Part shown: in pieces, positions 11,808 through 22,959 of the stretch
Layout of the letters: each line of letters opens with the position of its first letter
Position numbering within the stretch: position 1 is the stretch's first letter
From: Magnaporthiopsis rhizophila
Taxonomy: Eukaryota; Ascomycota; Sordariomycetes; Magnaporthales; Magnaporthaceae
DNA length: 64,000 bases
Assembly (NCBI GenBank): GCA_003049465.1
Contig: PYSS01000064.1
Location: 1-64,000 of the forward strand
Direction of reading: 5' to 3'
The notes under the pieces: model-generated
The model's input: only the letters and a program-made list of their open reading frames with translations
Databases searched by the model: none
Told to the model about the DNA's origin: nothing
Translations under genes and position numbers: made by a program

Positions 11808-14357
11808 TTAGGGGCCAGTATCTCCCCCTCGCCCCCGGCCCCTCGACGACCCTCCCCAGCCGTGCTCGGCCGTGTGGACAGCACTGCTCCCGCCATAAGA
11901 CCACAGACCCAGCTCGTCCGGCTCGAGGCGCGGGCTGCAAACATCCTTGGACTGGCCAAACACGACCACGTCGGTCGTCTTACCCTCCCGGTACGTGATG
12001 CGTGCCATGTTGACGGTGCGGCGGGAAGCGTCCGTGCCGCGGAAGTTGGACGGCACGAAGCGGACGGACGAGTGCGCCGTCGTGGCCAGCGTGTTGGGCA
12101 GGTCCTCCTTCACGGGGACGTGGTGCATGCCCAGGTTCAGCCACAGCACCACGTCCTCCTGCAGCAGGCTCTCGTCGTCGGCGGCGAAGCGCGAGAAGTC
12201 GACGAGCGGGTCCGCCACGTCGTGGCCGTTGAAGGCGTGCGACAGCCACGGCTCGGCGTCCTTCTGGCGCGTGACGTGCACGTCGTGCTCGGCCCAGCGC
12301 GCGGCGCGTTGCAGCGCCGGCGAGTTGCGGATGGTCAGGCGCGCTGTCGGCCCGCTGCGCACCACGCGGTAGCCGCGCGCCTCACCGCCGTGGTTAGAAG
12401 CGGTGGCGGGGTTGACGACGCGCAGCTGCGTCGTCGCGCCCTCGGCGTCCCAGTCCAGCCGGCCCTGGCGCTCGCTGGCGACGACGGACCGCTCGAGACG
12501 CATCGTGTTGCGGGACGCCCCTCCCGGCCAGGGGAACGACACGGTCGCGGGCGCGGACCGGACCAGCTCGACCGTGTTGGCGGCGCCGGCGACGTCGAAG
12601 TCGGCCTTGAAGGCGATGACGTGGTCGTGCATGGAGCCGCTGAGGTGGTCGCGGATGGCGTAGCCGTAGCTGCTGTCGTCATCATTGCCGCTGCGGTGCG
12701 CCCCCTGCACGAACCCCGAGGCGCGCACGTCGACGGCCACCTCGCCGCTGAGCGTGAAAGTGTAGGACACGGTGTAGTCGTAGTTGGCCACGGTGGCGAC
12801 CTGGCGGACGACAAAGTACGTGTTGCGCGTGGCCGACACGGTGTCGTCGGTGGCGTGCCGCTGCAGCGCGTGGTCGGCTGCCGCCTCGAACAGGGCGACG
12901 GTGCGGCGGCGCGTCTTCAGCCCTTCGTGCTCGTACGTCGTCACGTCCAGGTACGTGGCGTACGCGGGCGCGTCGAACCCGACCACCATCTCGCTCGCGT
13001 AGCGCCCGAACCCGTAGCTGTCGTCCAGGTACGCCGTCCCGGACTGGACCGGGTCGTTGCCCGCGTAGTGCGAGAGCGCCTCCTGCAGGCCCAGCTCGTA
13101 CAGCACGCGCTCGCCCTCGAACCGCACGTCGTGCAGCGACACGCCCGTGTCGCCCGTGAAGCCCAGGTAGAAGCTGAAGCCCATCCACTCGACGTAGCGT
13201 TCGTCCGGGTCCAGCGAGAACCGTGACCCGGAGGGAGCGACGAGGACGGGAGGGCGCCGGTCGTCTAGCGGCATGGTGGGGCCTTGGTGGTCGGTCCGGG
13301 CCCAGTCGCCCTCGACATTGACGCCGAGCTTTTCGAACCCGGGGGTCCAGTAGGCGGTCCGAAATGCCGCAGTGCTGTTGTAGAAGATTCCGTTGTACAG
13401 CCAGCCCTCGAGCCGCCACCTGCTAGGGTCGCGGCCCGTCACGTCAGTGAGGAGGAAGAGTCCCGTCGGCAGCAGGCTCTGGGCGTCGCTGTAGTCGGTC
13501 GGCAGGTTCCAGAACGTGTCCCAGCGCCGCACGCGACCGTCCTCCTGCCACAGCGGGTCGATGCCCCAGATCTCGAGCGTGTCGTTCCTCCGCCCCAGCA
13601 CGGTCCCGTTGAAGAGGTCCTTTGTGATGTCCATGATGTCCCGGGTGTGTCGGTACAGCCATCGATCATAGAGGCTCTCACCTGTGTCAGCTTCCAGGTT
13701 CCGGATTCGCCCGCCCGAGTTCTTGGTGAAGGGGTAGGCGAGGGGCGACCAGGACGCCGTGGCTGGGCTGATGGGCAGCGGTCCAACCAGGACTTCGGCT
13801 ATGACGGCATTCTCTGTCGCGCGCTGGTCCAACGTCACGCGGGCGAATTCGGCCGGCATTGGACCGCCTCCATCGATGTAGCTCAGCGCGTCGCTCTTGT
13901 TTGGCCGCATAACCTCCACCGATATGCTTGCAAAGGCGGCGAGCAGCCCCATGTTAGACTCTGTAACTCGCCCATGGTGGCTGTGGTGGTGCACTCACAT
14001 GGTGTTGTCCCAGTCGCCGGCGTCTTCGGTGAGTGTAAGATTCAAGCCCCGCTGCTGGAAGAGCCAGTCGACCACGGATCCAACCTCTTTCTCGTTTAGC
14101 TGGCCCCAGAGGTTCCGCTTGGGCGCCTTGATGCTCGCCGGCGGGCTGGGGCCGCAAGTTCCTTCCTGCCGGGGCTCATGGTGAGCATGGTCGCCGGATT
14201 TGGTCCTGGGTTGCGGCCGGGGCTGGCCGCGGCGAAGTCTCCTTCCATGGGAGTCTGCGCGTCCTCGTCCTCCTGAGGGGCGGGCATACACCACTTCGAC
14301 TACCAGACATGCTATAATGGCGGACAGCAGCCATATGGAGAGCCTGGTATGGTACAT
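11808..14357 (-). CDS. Copper-containing primary amine oxidase
   Basis: Oxidatively deaminates primary amines to aldehyde, ammonia and H2O2 using copper and a topaquinone made from its own Tyr. Two exons (minus) 14357-13999 and 13926-11808; the 72-base intron uses GTGAGT and the acceptor TTTGCAAG, joining DWDNT-IISVEVMRPNKSD (825 residues). ATG 14357 begins a hydrophobic signal/anchor (LSIWLLSAIIACLVVEVVYA), so the protein is probably secreted or membrane-held. The active site is complete: catalytic base Asp421 in YLDDSYG, cofactor precursor Tyr502 in NYDY, copper ligands His553 and His555 in MHDHV, and a third His in GMHHVP (721/722). The Asp-to-Tyr spacing of 81 matches the family. It is divergent from the GH20 gene. 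Confidence 0.94.
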
Positions 14358-15634
14358 GGTGAAACTCGGTGGCAGAAGTAGCAACCCGGAGGGCCAAGCT
14401 GATATTTCTGCATACCTAGGTACCTAAGGCGACACACGCCATGATTTTATACAGCCGGCTTACATCCATGTTCGTGCATTTCCCGTCTAGGGCGCAACCA
14501 GAAAGGGCAGCTGCTGCACTTTCGGGTACCTTCTCCCTTTAGGCTCGTGGGTATTAGCTCATTTCTCATTTGGATGATGTGCCGATTTACGCAGCCGATT
14601 CCTTAAACAATTGAAGGGATCGCGTAGATGGTGTATGCAGCACGCCATCAGGTTAGAGCCAGTGGAGGGGACTTTTTGTCGAGAAGGTCGCTCGCTGAGG
14701 GTGGTTGCCGGCGTGGGTTACCAGACGTTGAACCTTTTCTTAGGGCGGAGCTGGCCGCCAGATTTAATATCAATAATCGGGCAGATGAAGAAAAGGGTCA
14801 TCTTAGCATCGTGTGGGAGCGAGCCCGATTCGACTAGACCTCTACTGGGAGCAGAGGTTGCTGTCGATGGGATGAGAGTAGAAACATGGCGATTGAGATG
14901 GAGAGAGAAATGGAGTCATTGGGGGGAATCAAAGGAGACCGAGTCCTGGCCAAGGGACAGAGCAGCAACCAGAACTAGCTCGAAAGCTGATCGGCTGTGT
15001 GTCTGTGAGTTCCCTTGACCGCTAGCCAAGAATATGCTTTTAATGCATCAGGGGAACAAGCCGTCGAGCTTCCAATTGCGGGAAGGCGGCAGATGCATGT
15101 CCATGTCCCGCGCGGTGGGGCCCATAGCTGCGCATCCACCGGCAGTGCTGCCCGAGACCCCTCGCCGTCGACTCGTCCGAGCGGGGAAAGATGTATCGGA
15201 CGGTCTCCAAGAAGACCTTGGCCGACAGGCTTTTGGCTCTTGTTCGAGAACCCTCGTTTTGGCTCTGGACCCATGGTGCAACGTTACTCCTCTCCTTGCT
15301 AGGAACTCGTCCGTCCTGGAGATAGACACAACTTGGGCGCCTCGGCCCATCAGCTGCAATGCCGGCTGGGGAATCGGCCTGGTAGACCGCCCAGACCGAC
15401 TAGACCAGAAGGTGAACGGCCATGTCGTACTGCAAACGCAAAACAAGCATCAGATAGCAACGACAAGACGGACACCCCTCGCTTTCTCGCATGGGTCGTC
15501 TCCATATTCAATGCCCTGCTGAGGTGGGGGCATGCAGGCCTTGGGGCTTTCGCAGCAATATAAGAGTGCAAGACCATCATCGCTCGCCATGTCCGCGTCA
15601 AGGGTACACACACGGGGCAAGGCCAGCTTCTGCG
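14358..15634. other. Divergent promoter region, amine oxidase / GH20 gene
   Basis: About 1.3 kb between two divergently transcribed genes for predicted secreted enzymes. TATATTGC-like sequence (15556-15563, minus strand TTATATTG) is the only core-promoter-like motif near the GH20 start. No other gene is supported. Confidence 0.45.
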
Positions 15635-18019
15635 ATGCGCGCCAACGGCATCTTGAAACTGGCTACTGCCATCTCGGCAGCCTGTGCCGCCGTATTCCCC
15701 GGCATCCCGACCGTGCCCTTCGACCGCGATGGCTCTGCGGTCCTGGACTTCTCGAGCCTGAGCGCCATCGTGGTGGACGAGGCCCATGCCGCCTCCAGAG
15801 ACACCCGGGGGCTGACGCTCATCCCGCCCACGTTGAGGGACTTTGCCGAGACGTTCGCGGGCGATGTTGGCTCGGTGCTCGGGCGCAACGTCTCGGTCGT
15901 GACCGGCACGGCCGCGGCGCCGGGTGCTATCTTCCTTACTCTTGGAGACGCGCGGGACTATCTCGATGTCGCTGGGCGGGAAACCTCGGAGGGCTACACG
16001 CTGGAGACGACCGCTGAGGGCATTGTCATCAGAGGTGCAAGTCCCCTTGGCATCTGGTGGGGGACTAGGACGGTGCTCCAACAAGCTCTTGTTGGAAATG
16101 GATCGCTGCCCCTTGGCCGTGCTTTAGATAGCCCTGGATGGGGTAGCCGAGGCATGATGGTAAGTGGCTTTGCATCCCCTCGTCCAAAAGGGAGGATGCC
16201 TTACATCATTTTCCCTGTGATTAACGCGAGGTTCGGCGCCGTGAACCGAAGCTTGATGTGGCGCGGCACTACTATCCGGCGGATTTCCTGATCGAGATGT
16301 GCTCGTACATGTCGTTCTGGAAGCAAAACACCTTCCACCTGCACCTGTCCGACAACCTCTGGAACAACGCGCGCATCTACTCGTTCGAACGCCAAATGGA
16401 GCTCTACGCCGCCTTCCGGCTCGATTCCAATGATCCCGCCGTGCGAGGCCTCAACAAGCGCAGGAATGAGTCCTACAGCCGCGACGTGTTTGATGAGATC
16501 CAGACCAAGTGTGCCGCGAGGGGTGTCACCATCGTCCCTGAGATCGAGGCCCCAGGGCACGCGCTTGTCATTTCGCAGTGGAAGCCCCAGATCGGTATGT
16601 CTTCCGACTATAGCCTTCTCAACATATCGCACCCAGAAACCATTCCGACCGTCAAGGCTATCTGGCGCGTCTTCCTGCCTTGGATTCAGAGCAAAGTGGT
16701 ATCGATCGGCGCAGACGAGTATAGAGACGAGACACTGTCTCCTGCGTAAGTGCCATGAAGCTTCTTTATTGTAAAGAAGCTGTTGCTGAGAGAAAGTCGC
16801 AGGGCCCTCGCCAAGGAGTACATTCGGTTTGCCGATGAGCTGAACGACTTCATCGTGAGCGAGTCGGGGAAGAAGGTCAGGCTATGGGGCACGTTTGGCT
16901 CGGCCGTGGCTGGTAAATGTCAGTCAACACGCTCATTTGCGAGATGAGAGCCGAAGAGGGCGAGCCGAGTTGCTAACAATCCGACTGTTGCTCATCTGAC
17001 AAGTCAACACGTCTATCTCGGTGCAGCATTGGGCTCCCTGGGAAGGGAACCCCGTGTTTGACTGGGTGAAGCACGGATATGGCGTGATGAACTCGGGTGA
17101 CCGAGTATACATCGTTGGCAAGTGGTCGCAGTCGTATCCACAAGAGCTCAACCAGCAGTTTATTTTTCACGGGTCGCCGGACCGGAGTGCTTTTGCTCCG
17201 AACATCTTCGATCCGAACAACGCGACAAACAACTCGCCACGGAACGAACCCAAGATCGAGGGCCACATAGCACCTCTATGGAACGACTATGGCCCCAACG
17301 CCACCACGGTGCTGGAGGCATACTGGTCATGGAGGGACGGCCTGCCGGCGCTGGCCGATAAGCAGTGGGGTGGCGCACTGACCGAGACCGAGTATCCGGC
17401 CCTGTTCGCGAGGCTGCAGCCTCATGTGCCGGGCCAGAACCTCGAGCGCAGGATCTGGTCCAGGGGGTCGACCATCCTGGAGTACGACTTCGCCGCCACG
17501 GCGGGGCGCTACGAGAGCAGGATCGAGGACGCGTCGGGCAACGGCTACCACGCGGCCACGACGTGCGCAAGCACTAGCGAGGGCGTCGTCCTGACGTCGT
17601 CGTGCAGCATCAGGACGCCGCTTTCGTCCAAGGGGCGCGACTACACGCTCTCCTTTTCCGTCAAGCCGACGTCGAGCGCCAAGGGGCCCATCCTGACGGG
17701 CGGCGACAGCGCCCTTTGGTTCGGCAACGGCACCGTCGATGCCGTCATGCTCTTCTCGGGCGAGAGCGTGTACGCGCTCAACTATACCCTCCCCGTCGGG
17801 CAGTGGACGAACGCCAGCCTGATCGGGAAGGGCACGCGCTCGTACTTGCGGGTCGAGGGCGCTGCGGCGGCGCCGCCCATGGAGTTCCTGACCGTCATTG
17901 GCTGGAACGGCGAGCGCTTCGTCTGGGAGCGCATGGCTGTTGAGGCACCTTTGCAGACAATCGGCGGTGGTGGGTTTGAGGGTATTATTGGGAGTATGAA
18001 ACTGGTCGACGGAGCGTAG
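15635..18019 (+). CDS. GH20-family beta-N-acetylhexosaminidase-like secreted enzyme
   Basis: Predicted exo-hexosaminidase acting on GlcNAc/GalNAc-containing glycans such as chitin fragments. Exons 15635-16159, 16252-16745, 16803-16912, 17004-18019 give 714 residues; junctions restore RGMM-LDVARHYYPADFL and AVAG-VNTSISVQHW. A signal peptide (1-20) precedes a GH20b-like N-terminal domain (LTLGDARDYL, EGYTLETTAEGIVIRGAS, GIWWGTRT), then the GH20 barrel with the catalytic pair Asp330-Glu331 in IGADEYR and VPEIEAPGHALVIS. The last 220 residues look like a LamG/concanavalin-type domain (DYTLSFSVKPTS, ALWFGNG). Oddity: the usual HWHLTDDQGW segment reads FHLHLSDNLW, so substrate range may differ from classical chitobiases. 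Confidence 0.9.
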
Positions 18020-18838
18020 AGGGGGGTGGTGCATAAGACAAAAAAGAGTGCTTTTTTAATACCGTTTAGAGGTACGATGGGAAATAAATCTCAGGATCGG
18101 GTCATCATAAGAAAGTTGATTGATGGTGGAAGCTCTGATAAGGAGGGAAAACTAAAAATCGAGATAAAGCATGAATAAGGAGACGGCAGTGCGGTAGCAT
18201 CGTAAATGATTGTCGAATTCTCATGTGAAAAGCCGCGCTTTCCAGCTAAGATTTTGCTGGGGCGCGACAAAGCTTCGAAATTTCTATTGCGCCGCCGTGC
18301 TAGTGGTGGGGTATGGGCTGGGCGCAGGCAACACAGGCAGCCCGGGCTCGCGCAATGGCCCAGCCACCCGAAAGCTTGGACCATTCGCCCTCGGCGACAG
18401 CGGAGGCAAGATTTGTGCGGGAGCCGCTTTCATCATTCTTTCTAGTGCTAGCTTGCTCAGGCCAACTTCGCCCAACACAACTCCAAGCGCTGCCGCCCAC
18501 TCCCTCAGTCGAGGACAGATATACCCACCCACTGGTCCCATATCTGCGATCCCAACATCGAGTCCCGCGTCGGCCTATCGAGACCTGAACCCGCTGTGCA
18601 TCATTAGACGACTGGATTTTAATCCCGCCTCCTCCCGCCCAAGCCACAGATAGCTACCGGCTGCCCGCACGCCACCTCCCCGTTCCCGCCCCTCGCAAGA
18701 CCCCGGAAACCCCGGCGAGCGTCGCCTTTGGGCCTTCTTCCGAAGCCATCGGACCCTTTACAGTCTTGTCGCAAACCGTCCGTCGCAGCTTTCGGATCAA
18801 GCCTCCATCTTAAGCGCCTTATACGACAAGCCGACATC
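18020..18838. other. Intergenic, GH20 3' end and ERV14 promoter
   Basis: A/T-rich terminator side (18030-18230), then GC-rich leader of the cornichon gene. No gene supported. Confidence 0.5.
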
Positions 18839-19548
18839 ATGTCGGGGGAAGCATGGTTGTACCTCTTTGCGGTGTTGGTGAATGCCGTAAACCTGTTCCT
18901 ACAGGTCTTCTTCACCATCATGTACAGCGACCTGGAATGGTACGTTTTCCACCTGAGCGTGGCCTGCCCTTTGACCCCCAAGCCTCTCAATTTGAGGCAA
19001 ACGAATATCGCGCACTAGCCACCCAGCCGCCCTGGCGAGGGGTCGCCAACACATCAGCAGCTGCTAACCACGATTCGTCTGGCAGCGACTACATCAACCC
19101 GATCGACCTCTGCAACCGCCTGAACACCTACATCGTCCCTGAGGCCGCCGTGCATGGGTTCCTGACATTTATCTTCCTTATCAATGGATACTGGTTGCCT
19201 CTCATCCTGAACGTGCCGCTCCTCGCGTGGAACGTCAAGAAGTGCGTCCCGGACCTCCAGCGCGACACCGGCGCCGCGATGGCCTAAACGGAATGGTTGA
19301 TGGCTGACTTCGCTCTAGGATCGTGGACAACACCCACCTGTTGGATGCCACCGAGATCTTCCGCAAGCTAAACGTCCATAAAAAGGTACGGCTGGTCTTG
19401 ATGGGGGAACATGCGTCGTCTTGATACTCTAGATTGCTGACCTTTTTTTGTGCAGGAGTCATTTATCAAGCTTGGCTTCCACCTGATCATGTTCTTCTTC
19501 TACCTCTACAGCATGATTGTGGCTCTGATCAAGGACGAGTCTCATTAA
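18839..19548 (+). CDS. ERV14: Cornichon-family COPII cargo receptor (Erv14-like)
   Basis: ER membrane protein that recruits transmembrane cargo into COPII vesicles. Four small exons 18839-18939, 19086-19241, 19319-19385, 19456-19548 encode 138 residues, the length of yeast Erv14. Junctions restore SDLEC-DYINPIDLCN, WNVKK-IVDNTHLLDATEIFR and NVHKK-ESFIKLGFHL. Hydrophobic segments at about residues 5-28, 55-75 and 110-130; the family signature YINPIDLCNRLN is intact. Introns are 146, 77 and 70 bases with consensus ends. Confidence 0.97.
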
Positions 19549-20430
19549 GAGGGGCCGGCTAGTTTTGCATGTGGATGTGCCTCTCCCCAGGCGGAATCTG
19601 GTGATCCCGCATTACTTCTTGGCATAGCCTGCGTGGGAATGCGGGCATATGGTCATGCGGACAGGCTTCCAGGTGCGGTCGGGCAACCTGTCGAAGATGT
19701 CGCATCGCTGGACCATGCATGCCAGTCCCGCGGCGCAAAGGGGATGGCGGCAGTGGGAGACGACAGCGCAAGGCGTACAGGTACGGGCCCGCTGCGCAGC
19801 TACGACCGTTCACGAACCTGGTGGGGTGGAATTATCGAGTTATGGCGGGTGGGAGTTGGGGGTAAAGGGGTACTTTGTTACGGATATACCTCGCACTGCG
19901 ATTGTGTACTTTGGGTCTCATATTGTCTTTCTGGCAGTGTCCAAGTGTTGGAGAATACCTACTTATTTACTTGGCGATGAAATGCGTACCTAGATGTAAT
20001 ACCTATTCACGGGAAATGGCCGGCTGGGCCGTCCTTTGCATCAACAAGCAGCCTGATAATATCAGCTTGGATGCGTGCACGTGACAGGCCACGTTACAAA
20101 CAGCGCAGCATCCCATAGCATCACCGGAGGAGCGACCGTGCGCTGCGACTACGAAAGGGGAAGCTCCACTAACCTAAAAAAATACGTACCCCGGCGATAT
20201 CAAGCCCCGACGCAATCCGAACTGCACCATTAGTGCCGCGGCGCGCCTGGAATCATCAATTTTTGGCGCTGAATTTAGCAACTGCGACGGCCTGGGCCCA
20301 GAAGATACCCCCGAGACCGACTAAAGGAAGCAGATCTTGCCCCTCCGAGCTGCCCCAAGATCGCCGACTCTGTCAGCCAAACAAGAACCAGGAGCCGTCC
20401 CTCGAGCGACCGGTCGCGCGCGATTCTACC
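19549..20430. other. Intergenic, ERV14 3' end and PRP17 promoter
   Basis: No gene supported. A frame open from 20233 into PRP17 starts with TTG/GTG codons and is leader sequence rather than coding. Confidence 0.5.
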
Positions 20431-22126
20431 ATGTCCGGGTTCGGGGAGTACGCACCAAACATGGTGCCGACCGACGCTCTCGTGGTCAGGGCCGAGACGG
20501 AGCCGGCGCACGAGCTGGTGCAGTACACAGGCGAGGACCTCGCGCGGCCAAAGCTGGGCCCCGCGAACCCGTTCCGCGACGACTCGGCGCCACTCAAGCG
20601 CAAGAACGTGCTCACGGGCTACGCGCAGGAGACGTTCGTGTCGGAACACACGTTCCGCAGCAAGCACCGGGCCGTCGAGCGGCGCAGCGGCCCCGAGCGC
20701 GAGTTTCAGTCGGGCGCCGACGTCAAGGCCGAGGCGGCCAAGCTGCGCAAGACACGCGAGGGCAAGGGTAGCGCCCTCGTGGCCGAGGGCGACGGCGAGT
20801 ACAAGGGGCCCTGGGCGGCGTACAAGCCCAAGCAGGGCCAGAAAGTTGATGTCGATGACCACGAGCTGGCCAGCGACGAGGAGTACGAGGTCGTCGAGGT
20901 CGACGAGAGCGATGACGACGTGATCGAGAGCGGCACCGTGGTCAAGGCCCCCGCCGAGGCCTTGGTGCGGCGGAAAGAGGTCGAGGAACTCGGGGCCGAG
21001 ACCACCACCTTCCACGGCTCCGAGCTACACGACTACCAAGGGAGGACATATATGCATGTGAGTGCCCGACTAACCTATCTTATTTCCTGCTGCTGGCGGT
21101 GTGGGCGTTCTGGGATAGAGGCTAACCTTCTCGTCCCCCTCCTCCATACAGGTTCCTCAAGATCTCGACATCGACCTGCGCAAGGATCCAGGCAGCACAA
21201 CAAATTTTATCCCCAAGAAGCTGGTCCACACGTGGAAACACCACACCCAGGCCATCACCTCGCTCAACTTTTTCCCAAGATCTGGTCACCTTCTTCTCTC
21301 TGGCAGCGCAGATGCTACTGTCAAGATATGGGACGTTTATCACTCGCGGGAGCTGCTGCGCACATATTCAGGGCATGGCAAATCGCTCACGGATGTTACG
21401 TTCAATACCCATGGAGAGAAGTTCCTGACGGCGTCGTTTGACCGTATGATGAAGCTGTGGGATACCGAGACGGGCCAGTGCATCTCCAAGTTCACAACAG
21501 GCAAGACGCCGCATGTCATCCGCTTCAACCCGACGGCCGAGCTCGGGCACGAGTTCGTGGCCGGCATGTCGGACAACAAGATTGTGCAGTTCGACACGAG
21601 AGCGGGCAACGAGCTTGTACAGGAGTATGACCACCACCTGGGTCCGGTCAACACCATCACCTTTGTGGACGAGGGGCGGCGCTTCATGACGACGTCGGAC
21701 GACCGCACCCTGCGCGCGTGGGAGTACGGGTTTGGCGTGCCCATCAAGTACATTGCCGAGCCGGACCTGTTCGCCATGACGCGGTCGGCGCAGCACCCGT
21801 CGGGCAAGTACGTGGCCTTCCAGAGCTCCGACAATCAGATCACGGTCTACTCGAGCACCGACAAGTTCCGCCAGAACCGCAAGAAAAGCTACCGCGGCCA
21901 CAACAACGCCGGCAGCGCCATAGACGTCGACTTCAGCCCCGACGGCCAGTTCCTCGCCAGCGGCGACACGGGAGGCTACATCGTCTTCTGGGACTGGAAG
22001 ACGTGCAAGATGTACCACAAGATCCAGGCCGAGACAGGCTCCGTAAGCTGCGTCAAGTGGCATCCCCAGGAGACGAGCAAGGTCGTCTCTGGTGGCGCAT
22101 CCGGGGAGATCAAGTTCTGGGACTAG
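20431..22126 (+). CDS. PRP17: Pre-mRNA splicing factor Prp17/Cdc40, WD40 protein
   Basis: Spliceosome component acting in the second catalytic step of splicing. Exons 20431-21057 and 21152-22126 (533 residues); intron GTGAGT/ACAG in phase 0 joins GRTYMH-VPQDLDIDL. The N-terminal half has the conserved GYAQETFVSEHTFRSKHR and KGPWAAYKP segments and an acidic stretch (about 150-175). The C-terminal half has about seven WD repeats, for example SGSADATVKIWD, TASFDRMMKLWD and TTSDDRTLRAWEYGF, ending SGGASGEIKFWD. Length and order match the family; no damage seen. Confidence 0.97.
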
Positions 22127-22959
22127 ATGAGTTTGGCAGCTGGTCCTCGTGTCACCCTTGTTTGTGTTTTTTTGCCTCTTTGGTCAATTTTTTGGATGAT
22201 AGCGTTTGGCGTTCAGATCGTGCAAAATTCATCGCCTAGGCCCCCTTAGACGGCGCCAGCAGATTTCCCACCCTTCATTGTTTCGGCCTCGAGCCCCCAT
22301 ATCCCTGCTAGCCTCCCTTCCGCAACCGCGTCTTGCACTGTTCCTTTTCAGCTCTCATAATTTTGCGGTCCAGGTTGGTGGCTTGCTCCTCCTGCGTGCA
22401 TCCTGCAATCATGCACGGAGCACGATGGCCAAGCTTCCTGGGGCTTGCGCTCGGAGACGGTTCGATCGATCGGCGCGCTAACAATCCCGCTCAATCGGCC
22501 TTTCACGACCACAATGTTCTTTGCATCCGCCAGCTACCGCTAGCTCTCCAATCAGAGGAGGTGGAAAACAACAACAATACATGGGCTCTAGGCTCTTCCC
22601 CACGCTTCCACCGGTGATCGTCCGCTCTTTCTACCCCATTCTCCGTCCAGTCTGCGCCAGGTTCGCCAACATGGAGCTGCGGTCGATTTGCTAGTGCGGT
22701 TCGCTGCTTCATGACAACATGCTGGCGGCTCTGGGCATGGGTGATCAGCCCCAACTGCCATGCTCCTGTCTAGGTGCCCAGGATCCCATGGCATCCCAGG
22801 CCTCGCCTCTCCAGGGTCGTGCCATAGGCTGCCATTTAGTCTCCCGATGTGCTCGTCTCCTGGGTCGTCTCTGGACCCAGCCTGTTCTGCGGATCGTTAT
22901 CTTTGACATGAAAGCCCGCATCTGCTGCCACCGTTGGCACACTGCTCACGCCAACAACA
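22127..22959. other. Intergenic, PRP17 3' end and next promoter
   Basis: No gene supported; short frames on both strands lack motifs. The GC-rich second half is likely promoter/leader of the Cys-rich membrane protein. Confidence 0.5.

Noticed and set aside
11775..13226. 483-codon plus-strand frame over the amine oxidase gene
   Set aside because: Antisense shadow of GC-rich coding sequence; Arg/Val-rich low-complexity product, while the minus strand encodes all amine-oxidase active-site motifs.
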